Part shown: in pieces, positions 1-5,617 of the stretch
Position numbering within the stretch: the stretch's first letter is position 1
Layout of the letters: every line of letters starts with the position of its first letter
NCBI GenBank assembly: GCA_028289745.1
Contig: JANQOD010000177.1
Span: 1 to 7,062 of the forward strand
Origin: Allomuricauda sp.
GTDB taxonomy: Bacteria > Bacteroidota > Bacteroidia > Flavobacteriales > Flavobacteriaceae
Reading direction: 5' to 3'
Length of the DNA: 7,062 bases
The notes under the pieces: generated by a model
What the model was told of the DNA's origin: nothing
The model's input: only the letters and a program-made list of their open reading frames with translations
The model's database searches: none
Position numbers and translations under genes: made by a program

Positions 1-968
1 TTGGCGATCGGATACCCGGTTGCCTTTGAGGCCAAAGCCGATGATCGCGATACCCTTGGGTTGATCTCTATGGCAATAATGTCTTCTTTCTCATCTGGAC
101 TCACGGCAAACTGTACATTACAGCCGCCCGCAAAATCTCCGATACTGCGCATCATGTGAATGGCCATATCACGCATACGCTGAAAAGTACGGTCAGAAAG
201 TGTCATCGCCGGAGCCACCGTGATGGAGTCGCCCGTATGGATGCCCATGGGATCCATGTTCTCGATGGTACAGATAATGACCACGTTATCGTTCTTATCG
301 CGCAACAATTCCAATTCGTATTCTTTCCAACCCATCAATGCCTTGTCTATCATCACTTCGTGGATAGGGGAAACTTCCAGTGCATGGCTCAACTGATTGT
401 CAAATTTTTCTGGATCGTATACAATAGACGCACCTGCGCCCCCAAGTGTAAATGAAGCGCGTATCACCAACGGAAAACCAAACTCTTGGGCGATTTCCTT
501 TCCTTTCAAAAAAGAGGTTGCTGAGGCTTGTGGTGGCATACCGATCCCTATTTTCAGCATCAGTTCCCTAAACTTCTCCCTATCTTCAGTAATGTTGATG
601 GCATCGATATCGACACCGATGATCTCGACATCAAAATCTTCCCAAATGCCCTTTTCATCGGCCTCGATACATAGGTTCAACGCCGTCTGCCCGCCCATGG
701 TCGGCAATACCGCATCGATATTCGGGTGCTTTTTAAGAATCTCAATGATCGATTTGGTGTTCAACGGTTTTAGATACACATGATCGGCCATCGTGGGATC
801 GGTCATGATCGTGGCAGGATTGCTATTGATCAAAACCGTTTCAATACCGTCTTCTCGCAAAGAACGAAGTGCTTGTGATCCTGAATAATCGAATTCGCAT
901 GCCTGACCGATAATGATAGGGCCAGAACCAATGATCAATATTGATTTGAGATCGTCTCTTTTGGGCAT
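1..968 (-). CDS. carB: Carbamoyl-phosphate synthase large subunit, N-terminal part (partial, runs off left edge)
   Basis: CarB makes carbamoyl phosphate from bicarbonate, ATP and ammonia delivered by CarA, feeding pyrimidine and arginine synthesis in the cytosol. The gene starts at ATG 968 (MPKRDDLKS) and stays open for 322 codons to the window edge. This covers the first ATP-grasp unit of a protein usually about 950-1070 residues long. Visible landmarks are the N-terminal GSGPIIIGQ (residues 14-22), NSNPATIMTD (48-57), PTMGGQTALN (89-98), the nucleotide loop IRASFTLGG (169-177), the segment MGIHTGDSITVAPA (241-254), and EINPRVSRSSALASKATGYP (301-320). Numbering runs one ahead of E. coli CarB, so R130, R170, Q286, E301 and N303 match its ATP-site residues R129, R169, Q285, E299 and N301. 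Residue 171 is Ala where E. coli has Pro. The gene lies 98 bases downstream of rpmH, with a terminator between. Identity is very secure. Confidence 0.97.
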   Translation of the reverse strand, partial: MPKRDDLKSILIIGSGPIIIGQACEFDYSGSQALRSLREDGIETVLINSNPATIMTDPTMADHVYLKPLNTKSIIEILKKHPNIDAVLPTMGGQTALNLCIEADEKGIWEDFDVEIIGVDIDAINITEDREKFRELMLKIGIGMPPQASATSFLKGKEIAQEFGFPLVIRASFTLGGAGASIVYDPEKFDNQLSHALEVSPIHEVMIDKALMGWKEYELELLRDKNDNVVIICTIENMDPMGIHTGDSITVAPAMTLSDRTFQRMRDMAIHMMRSIGDFAGGCNVQFAVSPDEKEDIIAIEINPRVSRSSALASKATGYPIA

Positions 969-995
969 TTTGTCAGTTGATTTTTCTTCAAACGT

Positions 996-1027
996 TAAAA
1001 CTAGGTCAAAAAAAAGGTGCTAAACAA
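996..1027 (-). promoter_or_regulatory. Possible carB promoter overlapping the rpmH terminator
   Basis: On the minus strand a TTG (1027-1025) stands 21 bases before TAGTTTTA (1003-996). The latter matches the Bacteroidota -7 element TAnnTTTG in all but the last base. Transcription would start near 989, giving a leader of about 20 bases before the carB ATG. The -33 element lies in the loop of the rpmH terminator hairpin, so the two signals are interleaved. The match is imperfect and the region is T-rich, so this is tentative; carB could instead depend on readthrough from rpmH. Confidence 0.3.
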
Positions 1028-1042
1028 AAAAGTAGCACCTTT
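1008..1042 (-). terminator. Intrinsic terminator after rpmH
   Basis: A perfect 10-bp inverted repeat (AAAGGTGCTA at 1013-1022, TAGCACCTTT at 1033-1042) encloses a 10-base loop. On the minus strand it is followed by a run of eight U residues (complement of 1008-1015). The hairpin begins 24 bases after the rpmH stop codon and ends about 40 bases before the carB start, so it separates the two genes or meters readthrough into carB. Confidence 0.85.
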
Positions 1043-1066
1043 CAATTAAAAGTTATTGACAGTCAT

Positions 1067-1225
1067 TTATTTCTTATGTCTTGGCTCAGATGAAACAGAC
1101 AATTTTTTTCTTCCTTTGGCCCTTCTTCGGGCAAGAACCTTACGACCACTGGCCGTTGCCATGCGCTCTCTGAAGCCATGCTTGTTTCTTCTCTTTCGTT
1201 TCGATGGCTGATACGTTCTTTTCAT
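1067..1225 (-). CDS. rpmH: 50S ribosomal protein L34
   Basis: L34 is a small, very basic protein that binds 23S rRNA in the large ribosomal subunit. The 52-residue product is full length for the family. It opens MKRTYQPSKRKRRNKHGFRE, continues RMATASGRKVLARRRAKGRK (residues 21-40), and has the short C-terminal tail KLSVSSEPRHKK seen in Bacteroidota. The ATG at 1225 is fixed by the conserved MKRT start. Upstream lie a strong Bacteroidota-type promoter and a leader hairpin, and downstream is an intrinsic terminator, so it appears to be a transcription unit of its own. The next gene is carB; the dnaA/rnpA neighbours found beside rpmH in many other bacteria are not seen here. Identity is very secure. 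Confidence 0.98.
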   Translation of the reverse strand: MKRTYQPSKRKRRNKHGFRERMATASGRKVLARRRAKGRKKLSVSSEPRHKK

Positions 1226-1248
1226 CAGTGAAATTTTTTATGGATTCA

Positions 1249-1268
1249 GGATAGTGCTCAGACTACCC
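1249..1268 (-). promoter_or_regulatory. Hairpin in the rpmH mRNA leader
   Basis: Read on the minus strand, GGGTAGT (1268-1262) can pair with ACTATCC (1255-1249) across a 6-base loop CTGAGC. This gives seven base pairs including one G-U wobble. The wobble forms only in the minus-strand RNA, as expected if the structure works in the rpmH leader. It lies about 10 bases after the predicted transcription start and 23 bases before the rpmH ATG. A regulatory role is inferred; the structure may simply be a 5' stabilising stem. Confidence 0.4.
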
Positions 1269-1283
1269 AAAAAATTCTGGGCG

Positions 1284-1314
1284 CAAATATACAAAGAGTT
1301 TTTACTTCGGCAAA
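1284..1314 (-). promoter_or_regulatory. Promoter of rpmH (Bacteroidota type)
   Basis: The minus strand shows TTTG at 1314-1311, a spacer of 19 bases, then TATATTTG at 1291-1284. This is a full match to the Bacteroidota housekeeping sigma consensus TTTG / TAnnTTTG. Transcription would start near 1276-1279, giving an rpmH leader of about 50 bases. Confidence 0.85.
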
Positions 1315-1346
1315 TGGGTTCGAGAAATTATTCCCCAAGTTTTTGT

Positions 1347-1354
1347 TACTTTTG
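1347..1354 (+). promoter_or_regulatory. -7 element of a likely promoter for the TPR membrane protein gene
   Basis: TACTTTTG fits the Bacteroidota -7 consensus TAnnTTTG exactly and faces the gene at 1409. A start near 1360 would give a leader of about 50 bases. No good TTG lies 17-23 bases upstream, so only the -7 half supports the call. It stands back to back with the rpmH promoter. Confidence 0.45.
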
Positions 1355-1408
1355 TTGGCCCAAAAACGACGTCTTGATTAGACAGAAATTTCATAAAAGC
1401 GACCATAA

Positions 1409-1924
1409 ATGTTCCATAAAAATATAAAAATCGTCATAGCGGCCTTGATCGTGGGTTTTGCGGGTTATCAGTTTGTCGAAGGTTATATTGGCAACGGTAT
1501 TTTTTTGATCCTGCTCTCGTTGGTCTTCATTTTTCTCTATTTCCGCAATGAGTTCATTTTGATGGCTTTCTTGAGAATGCGCAAACAAGATATGGAAGGC
1601 ACCCAAAGATGGCTTTCAAGAATCAAAAATCCAGAAACGGCATTGGTCACCAAGCAGCAGGGCTACTACAACTACTTGCACGGGATCATCTATTCACAAA
1701 AAAATCTGACACAAGCGGAAAAATATTTCAGGAAAGCGCTGAAACTAGGCCTCAATATGGATTATGATGTGGCCATGGCCAAATTGAGCCTGGCGGGCAT
1801 CGCCATGCAGAAAAGAAGGAAACGTGAGGCCACTACCCTACTTCAAGAAGCAAAAAAGCTGGATAAGAACAACATGCTGACCGAACAGATCAAAATGATG
1901 CAGCAGCAGATGAAACGAATTTAA
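1409..1924 (+). CDS. Two-helix membrane protein with TPR-like C-terminal region, function unknown
   Basis: I do not recognise a named family for this 171-residue protein. Two hydrophobic helices lie near the N-terminus (about residues 7-24 and 29-46), joined by a very short turn. A basic stretch follows (FLRMRKQ, 54-60), suggesting that the rest faces the cytoplasm. Residues about 84-116 (YYNYLHGIIYSQ, then AEKYFRKALKLG) read as a TPR helix pair, and 120-154 look like a second, weaker repeat ending in LLQEAKKLDK. The tail is rich in Gln, Met and Lys. TPR units usually mediate protein contacts, so a membrane-anchored scaffold is a reasonable inference and no more. An in-frame TAA directly before ATG 1409 fixes the upstream limit of the reading frame. 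The gene runs opposite to rpmH and ends one base from the convergent transglycosylase gene. Confidence 0.8.
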   Translation: MFHKNIKIVIAALIVGFAGYQFVEGYIGNGIFLILLSLVFIFLYFRNEFILMAFLRMRKQDMEGTQRWLSRIKNPETALVTKQQGYYNYLHGIIYSQKNLTQAEKYFRKALKLGLNMDYDVAMAKLSLAGIAMQKRRKREATTLLQEAKKLDKNNMLTEQIKMMQQQMKRI

Positions 1925-1925
1925 C

Positions 1926-2879
1926 TTATTTGCTCTCGCGGTAATATCCCTTGTTCGGGATCTCTATCACATACATCTTGCCAGAACCATTGTTCAAATG
2001 TGGTTCTCGCAGCCATGGGTTATGACGCTTCAGCACCTTGTAGCTAATTTCATAAAGGGATGCAAAATCTGCCCAGCTTGACACTACGGTATCTACCTCT
2101 ACCGAAAATGTGGGCACCGCTTCATAGAGGTCTTTCTTTTCTAACTCAAAGCCATATTTTTCTGGCTGTGACAAAATCTCTTTGATAGCCATGATCCGAA
2201 ACACATAACGCCCCGTTTCCTCACCCAACAGCAAATCATAATAATCATCGGCCTTTTGAATGTTCATGTACTTTTTGATCCCGGCCGGACCCGCATTGTA
2301 GGCAGCTGCAGTGAGTGTCCAAGTGCCAAAGCGGTCTTTCCATTTTTTGAGGTATTCACAGGCCACTTGGGTCGCTTTTTCAACATGGTAACGTTCATCA
2401 ACATTGCTATTGACCTCTAAACCGTATTCTCGGCCTGTGGTCTTCAAAATCTGCCAAAAACCTGTGGCACCGGCAGGTGAAACCACATTTTGCAGGCCAC
2501 TTTCAGCAACCGCCAAATATTTGAAATCATCTGGAATTCCGTTTTTGGCCAAGATGGGTTCGATGATAGGGAAATACTTGTTGGCCCGCTTCATCAACAA
2601 AAGGGCATTTGATTGCCAGTAAGTATTGACCAAAAACTCTCGGTCGACACGTTCCATGATTTCAGGGTCATCAAGCGGAACTTGCTCTCCTGCAAAATTG
2701 AGGTCTTCAGGAATATCGATGGCACTGATACGGTAACCATCACTGACATTTTTATCGACCTCTTGTCTTGTCTGTTCTTCGGCTTCTTTGGCCGCCGGGG
2801 TACTTTGAACGGCATAGATCAGACTGCCCACCACAAAAAGGGCTCCGATCACGGCCAATATATTTTTGAGATGCTTCAT
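1926..2879 (-). CDS. Membrane-anchored lytic transglycosylase (SLT/GH23 fold, MltD-like)
   Basis: Lytic transglycosylases cleave the MurNAc-GlcNAc bond of peptidoglycan and form 1,6-anhydroMurNAc; this one should act in the periplasm. The 317-residue protein begins with a signal or anchor helix (about residues 5-24) after a KHLK n-region. The SLT domain spans about 98-245. It has the catalytic glutamate in AVAESG (E126), SPAGATGFWQ (134-143), AAAYNAGP (191-198) and ETGRYV (221-226), the usual family 1 motifs. Residues about 262-308 resemble a degenerate LysM repeat (SSWADFASLYEISYKVLKRH, then NPWL and YVIEIP), as in MltD-type enzymes, where LysM binds the glycan. The gene begins 40 bases after the hydrolase stop with no promoter or terminator seen between, so co-transcription is likely. 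The class is secure; the exact E. coli equivalent is not. Confidence 0.93.
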   Translation of the reverse strand: MKHLKNILAVIGALFVVGSLIYAVQSTPAAKEAEEQTRQEVDKNVSDGYRISAIDIPEDLNFAGEQVPLDDPEIMERVDREFLVNTYWQSNALLLMKRANKYFPIIEPILAKNGIPDDFKYLAVAESGLQNVVSPAGATGFWQILKTTGREYGLEVNSNVDERYHVEKATQVACEYLKKWKDRFGTWTLTAAAYNAGPAGIKKYMNIQKADDYYDLLLGEETGRYVFRIMAIKEILSQPEKYGFELEKKDLYEAVPTFSVEVDTVVSSWADFASLYEISYKVLKRHNPWLREPHLNNGSGKMYVIEIPNKGYYRESK

Positions 2880-2919
2880 GTTTGTTTGCTAATTATACTG
2901 CAAGTTACTATTTAGAACT

Positions 2920-3585
2920 CTATGATTCCAAAATAATTGTGGGCAGGTGCTCGTTGAACCACTTTGCCCGGTGTATGATCATCGTATGCGTGCCATTTTT
3001 TACGGTGATACAATCTTTGATGTTCGAAATGGGAAACACCGCATCTTTCTCTCCATGAATATGAACCAGGTTATCAGGCGGTCTTTGCTGTTTCCAGTTT
3101 ACAATTTTGTCTATTGACCAATCGATATAATACTTATCTCTTATGGAAAGATACTGCTCATAAAGTTCCAATCGCTTTGTCACTGTTTCACCAAAGGCAT
3201 ATTTCACCAGTAGCTCAACATTGTTCACCATACCGGTCGGTAACAGTTTATGTGCTTTGGTATACTTCGCAAAGAGCATTCGTTTGGGCAACTCTTTACG
3301 GCTCTTGACCGTTGAAATGATTATCACTTTTTCAGTGGGGATGTAATTTGCCATCTCTTGTACCAAAAGCCCCCCGAAAGACACTCCTACCAAAACAGGG
3401 TCATCATGCCGAATCATTCGGCACATTTTTTTTGCATATTCTTCAAAGGTCATTCCCTTTTCAGGTATGAACCATGAAAGGCATTGTACCTCAAACCTTT
3501 CATCAGATAACCTGATACCATCGAATATCGATGGGCCGGCCGCCATACCGGGCATAAAATAAACAGGAATCTTATCGGCCTTCAT
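2920..3585 (-). CDS. Small alpha/beta hydrolase, substrate unknown
   Basis: The 221-residue protein shows the signs of an alpha/beta-hydrolase fold enzyme. An N-terminal strand and oxyanion-loop region (VYFMPGMAAGPSIFDGI, residues 8-24) is followed by the nucleophile elbow GVSFGG (67-72, Ser69). The likely acid is in HGEKDAVFP (Asp181), and the likely histidine in NGTHTMI (His200). The complete triad suggests a working esterase-like enzyme, but nothing in the sequence gives the substrate. No signal peptide is visible, so it should be cytosolic. It is slightly short for the fold, with little room for a lid domain. It lies directly upstream of the lytic transglycosylase gene, and the pair probably forms an operon. 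ATG 3585 opens right before the first predicted strand. I did not find a convincing promoter upstream. Confidence 0.88.
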   Translation of the reverse strand: MKADKIPVYFMPGMAAGPSIFDGIRLSDERFEVQCLSWFIPEKGMTFEEYAKKMCRMIRHDDPVLVGVSFGGLLVQEMANYIPTEKVIIISTVKSRKELPKRMLFAKYTKAHKLLPTGMVNNVELLVKYAFGETVTKRLELYEQYLSIRDKYYIDWSIDKIVNWKQQRPPDNLVHIHGEKDAVFPISNIKDCITVKNGTHTMIIHRAKWFNEHLPTIILES

Positions 3586-3632
3586 ATTCTGTTTATGGTC
3601 GATTAAAAATAGGATATTCGGTATATTTTGAC

Positions 3633-3640
3633 TACTTTTG
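3633..3640 (+). promoter_or_regulatory. -7 element of a possible promoter before the GNAT-like gene
   Basis: TACTTTTG matches the Bacteroidota -7 consensus exactly and is identical to the element before the TPR gene. Transcription would start near 3645-3648, exactly where the first leader hairpin begins. No good -33 TTG is seen at the usual distance, so the call rests on one half-site. Confidence 0.4.
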
Positions 3641-3645
3641 TGTCA

Positions 3646-3730
3646 GATTTGTAAAGGGCATAACCCTCTGCGCAAATCATCTAGCCATATAAAGTCAAAA
3701 AATTACGAGCAAGGACATCGTAATTTTTTT
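3646..3730 (+). ncRNA. Candidate small RNA or attenuating leader (two hairpins, terminator-like end)
   Basis: Two structures follow the TACTTTTG element. The first pairs GATTTG (3646-3651) with CAAATC (3673-3678) and contains an inner AGGG/CCCT stem (3655-3658 with 3664-3667). The second is a perfect 12-bp stem (AAAAAATTACGA at 3697-3708, TCGTAATTTTTT at 3718-3729) with a 9-base loop and a T run to 3730, the shape of an intrinsic terminator. It ends 23 bases before the ATG at 3754. The RNA could be a free transcript of about 85 nt or a leader that limits expression of the downstream gene. No known RNA family is recognised. The second stem is A/T-rich and nearly symmetrical, so it could also stop minus-strand transcription. 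Confidence 0.35.
3697..3730. terminator. Terminator-like perfect hairpin in the divergent intergenic region
   Basis: A 12-bp perfect inverted repeat with a 9-base loop has T runs on both strands (3724-3730 on plus, complement of 3697-3702 on minus), so it could terminate in either direction. Its position is odd because the flanking genes point away from it. It must act on an unseen transcript or as an attenuator for the plus-strand gene. Confidence 0.55.
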
Positions 3731-3753
3731 ATCTGGTGCCAAAATTAAACTAT

Positions 3754-4047
3754 ATGATTGAAATGGAAATTAAGGACAATAGTTTCTTGCGCCAATTCGA
3801 AACTAAAATCGATGGACATCTTGCCAAAATCGAGTATTCATCGCAAGAGCGTAAGATTTTTTTGACCAAGCTGGTAATACCAGAAGAAATTTCTAAAGAG
3901 GGCTTTAAAGAAGCTTTCATCAAAGAAGTACTCCACCACATTCAAGAGCAAAATCAAAGGGTGGTACCAACTAGCCCACACATTGCGGGCTTTTTGCGAA
4001 AAAACCGACAGTATAAAGAAATGCTCCCGGTTGGAATACGAATCTAA
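3754..4047 (+). CDS. Small GNAT-like protein (COG2388-type predicted acetyltransferase)
   Basis: The 97-residue product has the layout of the short single-domain GNAT proteins (COG2388/YjdJ type). A beta-strand region GHLAKIEYSSQERKIFLTKL (residues 21-40) is followed by a VIPEE strand and helix, then VVPTSPHIAGFLRKN (70-84), the counterpart of the family's VVP-CP-V-Y-H segment. The acetyl-CoA loop that normally reads like LRGRGIG is changed to ISKEGFK (46-52): the first glycine is kept, but the arginine and second glycine are lost. Catalytic activity is therefore uncertain and the substrate is unknown. I chose ATG 3754; ATG 3763 (MEIKDN) is also plausible, and an in-frame GTG at 3736 is unlikely. 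A structured leader precedes it and a shared bidirectional terminator follows. Confidence 0.8.
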   Translation: MIEMEIKDNSFLRQFETKIDGHLAKIEYSSQERKIFLTKLVIPEEISKEGFKEAFIKEVLHHIQEQNQRVVPTSPHIAGFLRKNRQYKEMLPVGIRI

Positions 4048-4078
4048 AAAACATCCCGCTTTCGAGCGGGATTTTTTA
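4046..4078. terminator. Bidirectional terminator between the GNAT-like gene and mtaB
   Basis: ATCCCGCT (4053-4060) and AGCGGGAT (4065-4072) form an 8-bp GC-rich stem closed by a TTCG tetraloop on the plus strand. A T run follows on plus (4072-4077) and an A run precedes it (4046-4051), giving a U run for minus-strand RNA. The element serves both convergent genes, and the plus-strand T run overlaps the mtaB stop codon (4076-4078). Confidence 0.92.
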
Positions 4079-5401
4079 TGCCATTATTTTTTCCTCCACG
4101 AATACAAAACGAACCAAGCCATCTTCATCGATCGAGATCAATTCTACCTCATGTAGGGTATTTACCAACCCAGGGTCCCAAGGCGCCTTTACCTTGACAT
4201 AGTTTTCAGTGAAACCGTGAATATATCCTTCTTTGTTTTCACCCTCGAAAAGTACGGTTCTTTTATGTCCCAACTGGCTTTCATAGAAAGCACGCCGCTT
4301 TTTAACCGATAGCCCCCGTAACATTTTACTTCGCTTGTTACGGATATGTTTTGGAACAATGCCCTCCATTTTTGTGGCCAAGGTATCGTCTCGCTCAGAA
4401 TAGGTAAACACATGCAGGTATGAAACCTCCAATTCATTCAAAAAATGATAGGTGTGCAAGAAATCATCATCCGTTTCACCGGGAAAGCCTACGATCACAT
4501 CGACGCCTATACAAGCGTGGGGCATCACTTTTTTGATTCGAGCCACCCTATCTACATACAAACTGGACAAGTAACGTCGGCGCATCAATTTTAAAATCTT
4601 GTCGCTGCCACTTTGCAGCGGAATATGGAAATGTGGCACAAAACTTTTGCTGTGCGCCACAAAGTCAATGGTTTCGTTTTTTAAGAGATTCGGTTCGATC
4701 GAAGAGATGCGCAAACGGTGAACGCCCACTACCCCATCCAGCGCTTTTACCAAATCTAAAAAAGTATGCTCGTGTTTTTTGTTGCCAAATTCCCCTTTGC
4801 CATAGTCACCGATATTCACTCCTGTCAATACAATTTCCTTGATGCCCTTTGCGGCGATCTCTGAAGCGTTCTTCAAGACGTTCTCAAGGGTATCACTACG
4901 TGAAATGCCACGTGCAAGGGGTATTGTACAATAAGTGCACTTATAGTCACAGCCATCTTGCACCTTCAGAAAAGCGCGGGTTCTATCGCCAATGGCATAG
5001 CTGCCCACATAAAAATCTGCCTCTTCAATTTCGCACGAATGCACTTCGCCTATCTCATTCTTGGTCAGGTCGTTCAAATAATCGGTAATCTTGAACTTCT
5101 CCGTAGCCCCCAAGACCAGATCGACCCCATCAACATCGGCCAGTTCTTCAGGTTTTAACTGGGCATAACAGCCCACAGCGGCAACAAAAGCTTCCGGATT
5201 GGTTCTCTGGGCTTGCTTGACAATGGTCTTAAAGCGTTTATCGGCATTCTCGGTCACCGAACAGGTGTTGATGACATAGATATCGGCCATTTCTGAAAAA
5301 TCAACACGCAGAAAACCCTCACCTTCAAAACTTCTGGCGATGGTCGAAGTTTCAGAAAAGTTAAGCTTGCAGCCCAAAGTGTAAAAGGCGACTTTTTTCA
5401 T
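4076..5401 (-). CDS. mtaB: tRNA t6A37 methylthiotransferase (MtaB, radical SAM)
   Basis: MtaB converts N6-threonylcarbamoyladenosine at position 37 of tRNAs reading ANN codons to its 2-methylthio form, using S-adenosylmethionine and two 4Fe-4S clusters in the cytosol. The 441-residue protein has full family length and domain order. The N-terminal UPF0004 domain carries Cys11 (TLGCKLN), Cys47 (NTCSVT) and Cys78 (VGCYA). The radical SAM core carries CDYKCTYC (Cys151, 155, 158), LTGVNIGDYG (192-201), IPLQSGS (260-266) and DVIVGFPGET (301-310). A TRAM-like domain (about 376-437) closes the protein. The opening MKKVAFYTLGCKLNFSET is typical of MtaB rather than MiaB or RimO. The frame stays open upstream to an ATG at 5518, but ATG 5401 is preferred: it fits the family start, and a -7 element lies at 5434-5427. 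Confidence 0.96.
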   Translation of the reverse strand: MKKVAFYTLGCKLNFSETSTIARSFEGEGFLRVDFSEMADIYVINTCSVTENADKRFKTIVKQAQRTNPEAFVAAVGCYAQLKPEELADVDGVDLVLGATEKFKITDYLNDLTKNEIGEVHSCEIEEADFYVGSYAIGDRTRAFLKVQDGCDYKCTYCTIPLARGISRSDTLENVLKNASEIAAKGIKEIVLTGVNIGDYGKGEFGNKKHEHTFLDLVKALDGVVGVHRLRISSIEPNLLKNETIDFVAHSKSFVPHFHIPLQSGSDKILKLMRRRYLSSLYVDRVARIKKVMPHACIGVDVIVGFPGETDDDFLHTYHFLNELEVSYLHVFTYSERDDTLATKMEGIVPKHIRNKRSKMLRGLSVKKRRAFYESQLGHKRTVLFEGENKEGYIHGFTENYVKVKAPWDPGLVNTLHEVELISIDEDGLVRFVFVEEKIMA

Positions 5402-5426
5402 CAAATGTCTTGATTTTTGCAAGTTG

Positions 5427-5459
5427 CAAAGATAATCAATAGCCTGCAAGTCATCACAA
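5427..5459 (-). promoter_or_regulatory. Promoter of mtaB (Bacteroidota type)
   Basis: On the minus strand TATCTTTG (5434-5427) matches the -7 consensus TAnnTTTG exactly, with a TTG at 5459-5457 after a 22-base spacer, slightly long. Transcription would start near 5420, leaving a leader of about 20 bases before ATG 5401. This argues against the upstream ATG at 5518. Confidence 0.6.
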
Positions 5460-5617
5460 TGTAGAAGTATCCTTAAAAAACCGAATATCGTTACGGTTGA
5501 AACTCTAAAAAAATTCACCGAACTTCGTTATTGGTGTTGCACATTGTCAAAACGTCAAACCCCACTTGATCCAACGTTAACAACGATTTGAGTGCACTAA
5601 AAGAGCATAGAAACATC

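Noticed and set aside
156..783. Two overlapping plus-strand open frames (156-455 and 397-783)
   Set aside because: They lie opposite the carB reading frame, whose CarB motifs are continuous through the region. Their products resemble no family.
1391..1606. Minus-strand open frame opposite the TPR membrane protein
   Set aside because: Antisense shadow; it would also run through the promoter of the gene on the other strand, and the product has no recognisable feature.
3622..3630. TATATTTTG as a second -7 element
   Set aside because: The spacing between TA and TTTG is three bases rather than two, and there is no TTG upstream. TACTTTTG just downstream is an exact match.
3736..3753. GTG start adding six residues to the GNAT-like protein
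   Set aside because: It lies 7 bases after the T run of the terminator-like hairpin. Two in-frame ATG codons follow at 3754 and 3763, which fit the domain start better.
4633..5158. Three plus-strand open frames within mtaB
   Set aside because: Antisense to the conserved radical SAM and UPF0004 domains, and they overlap one another in different frames.
5402..5518. Upstream start of mtaB adding 39 residues
   Set aside because: The added segment has no counterpart in the MtaB family as I know it, and the predicted promoter lies inside it. ATG 5401 gives the canonical MKKVAFYTLGCK start.
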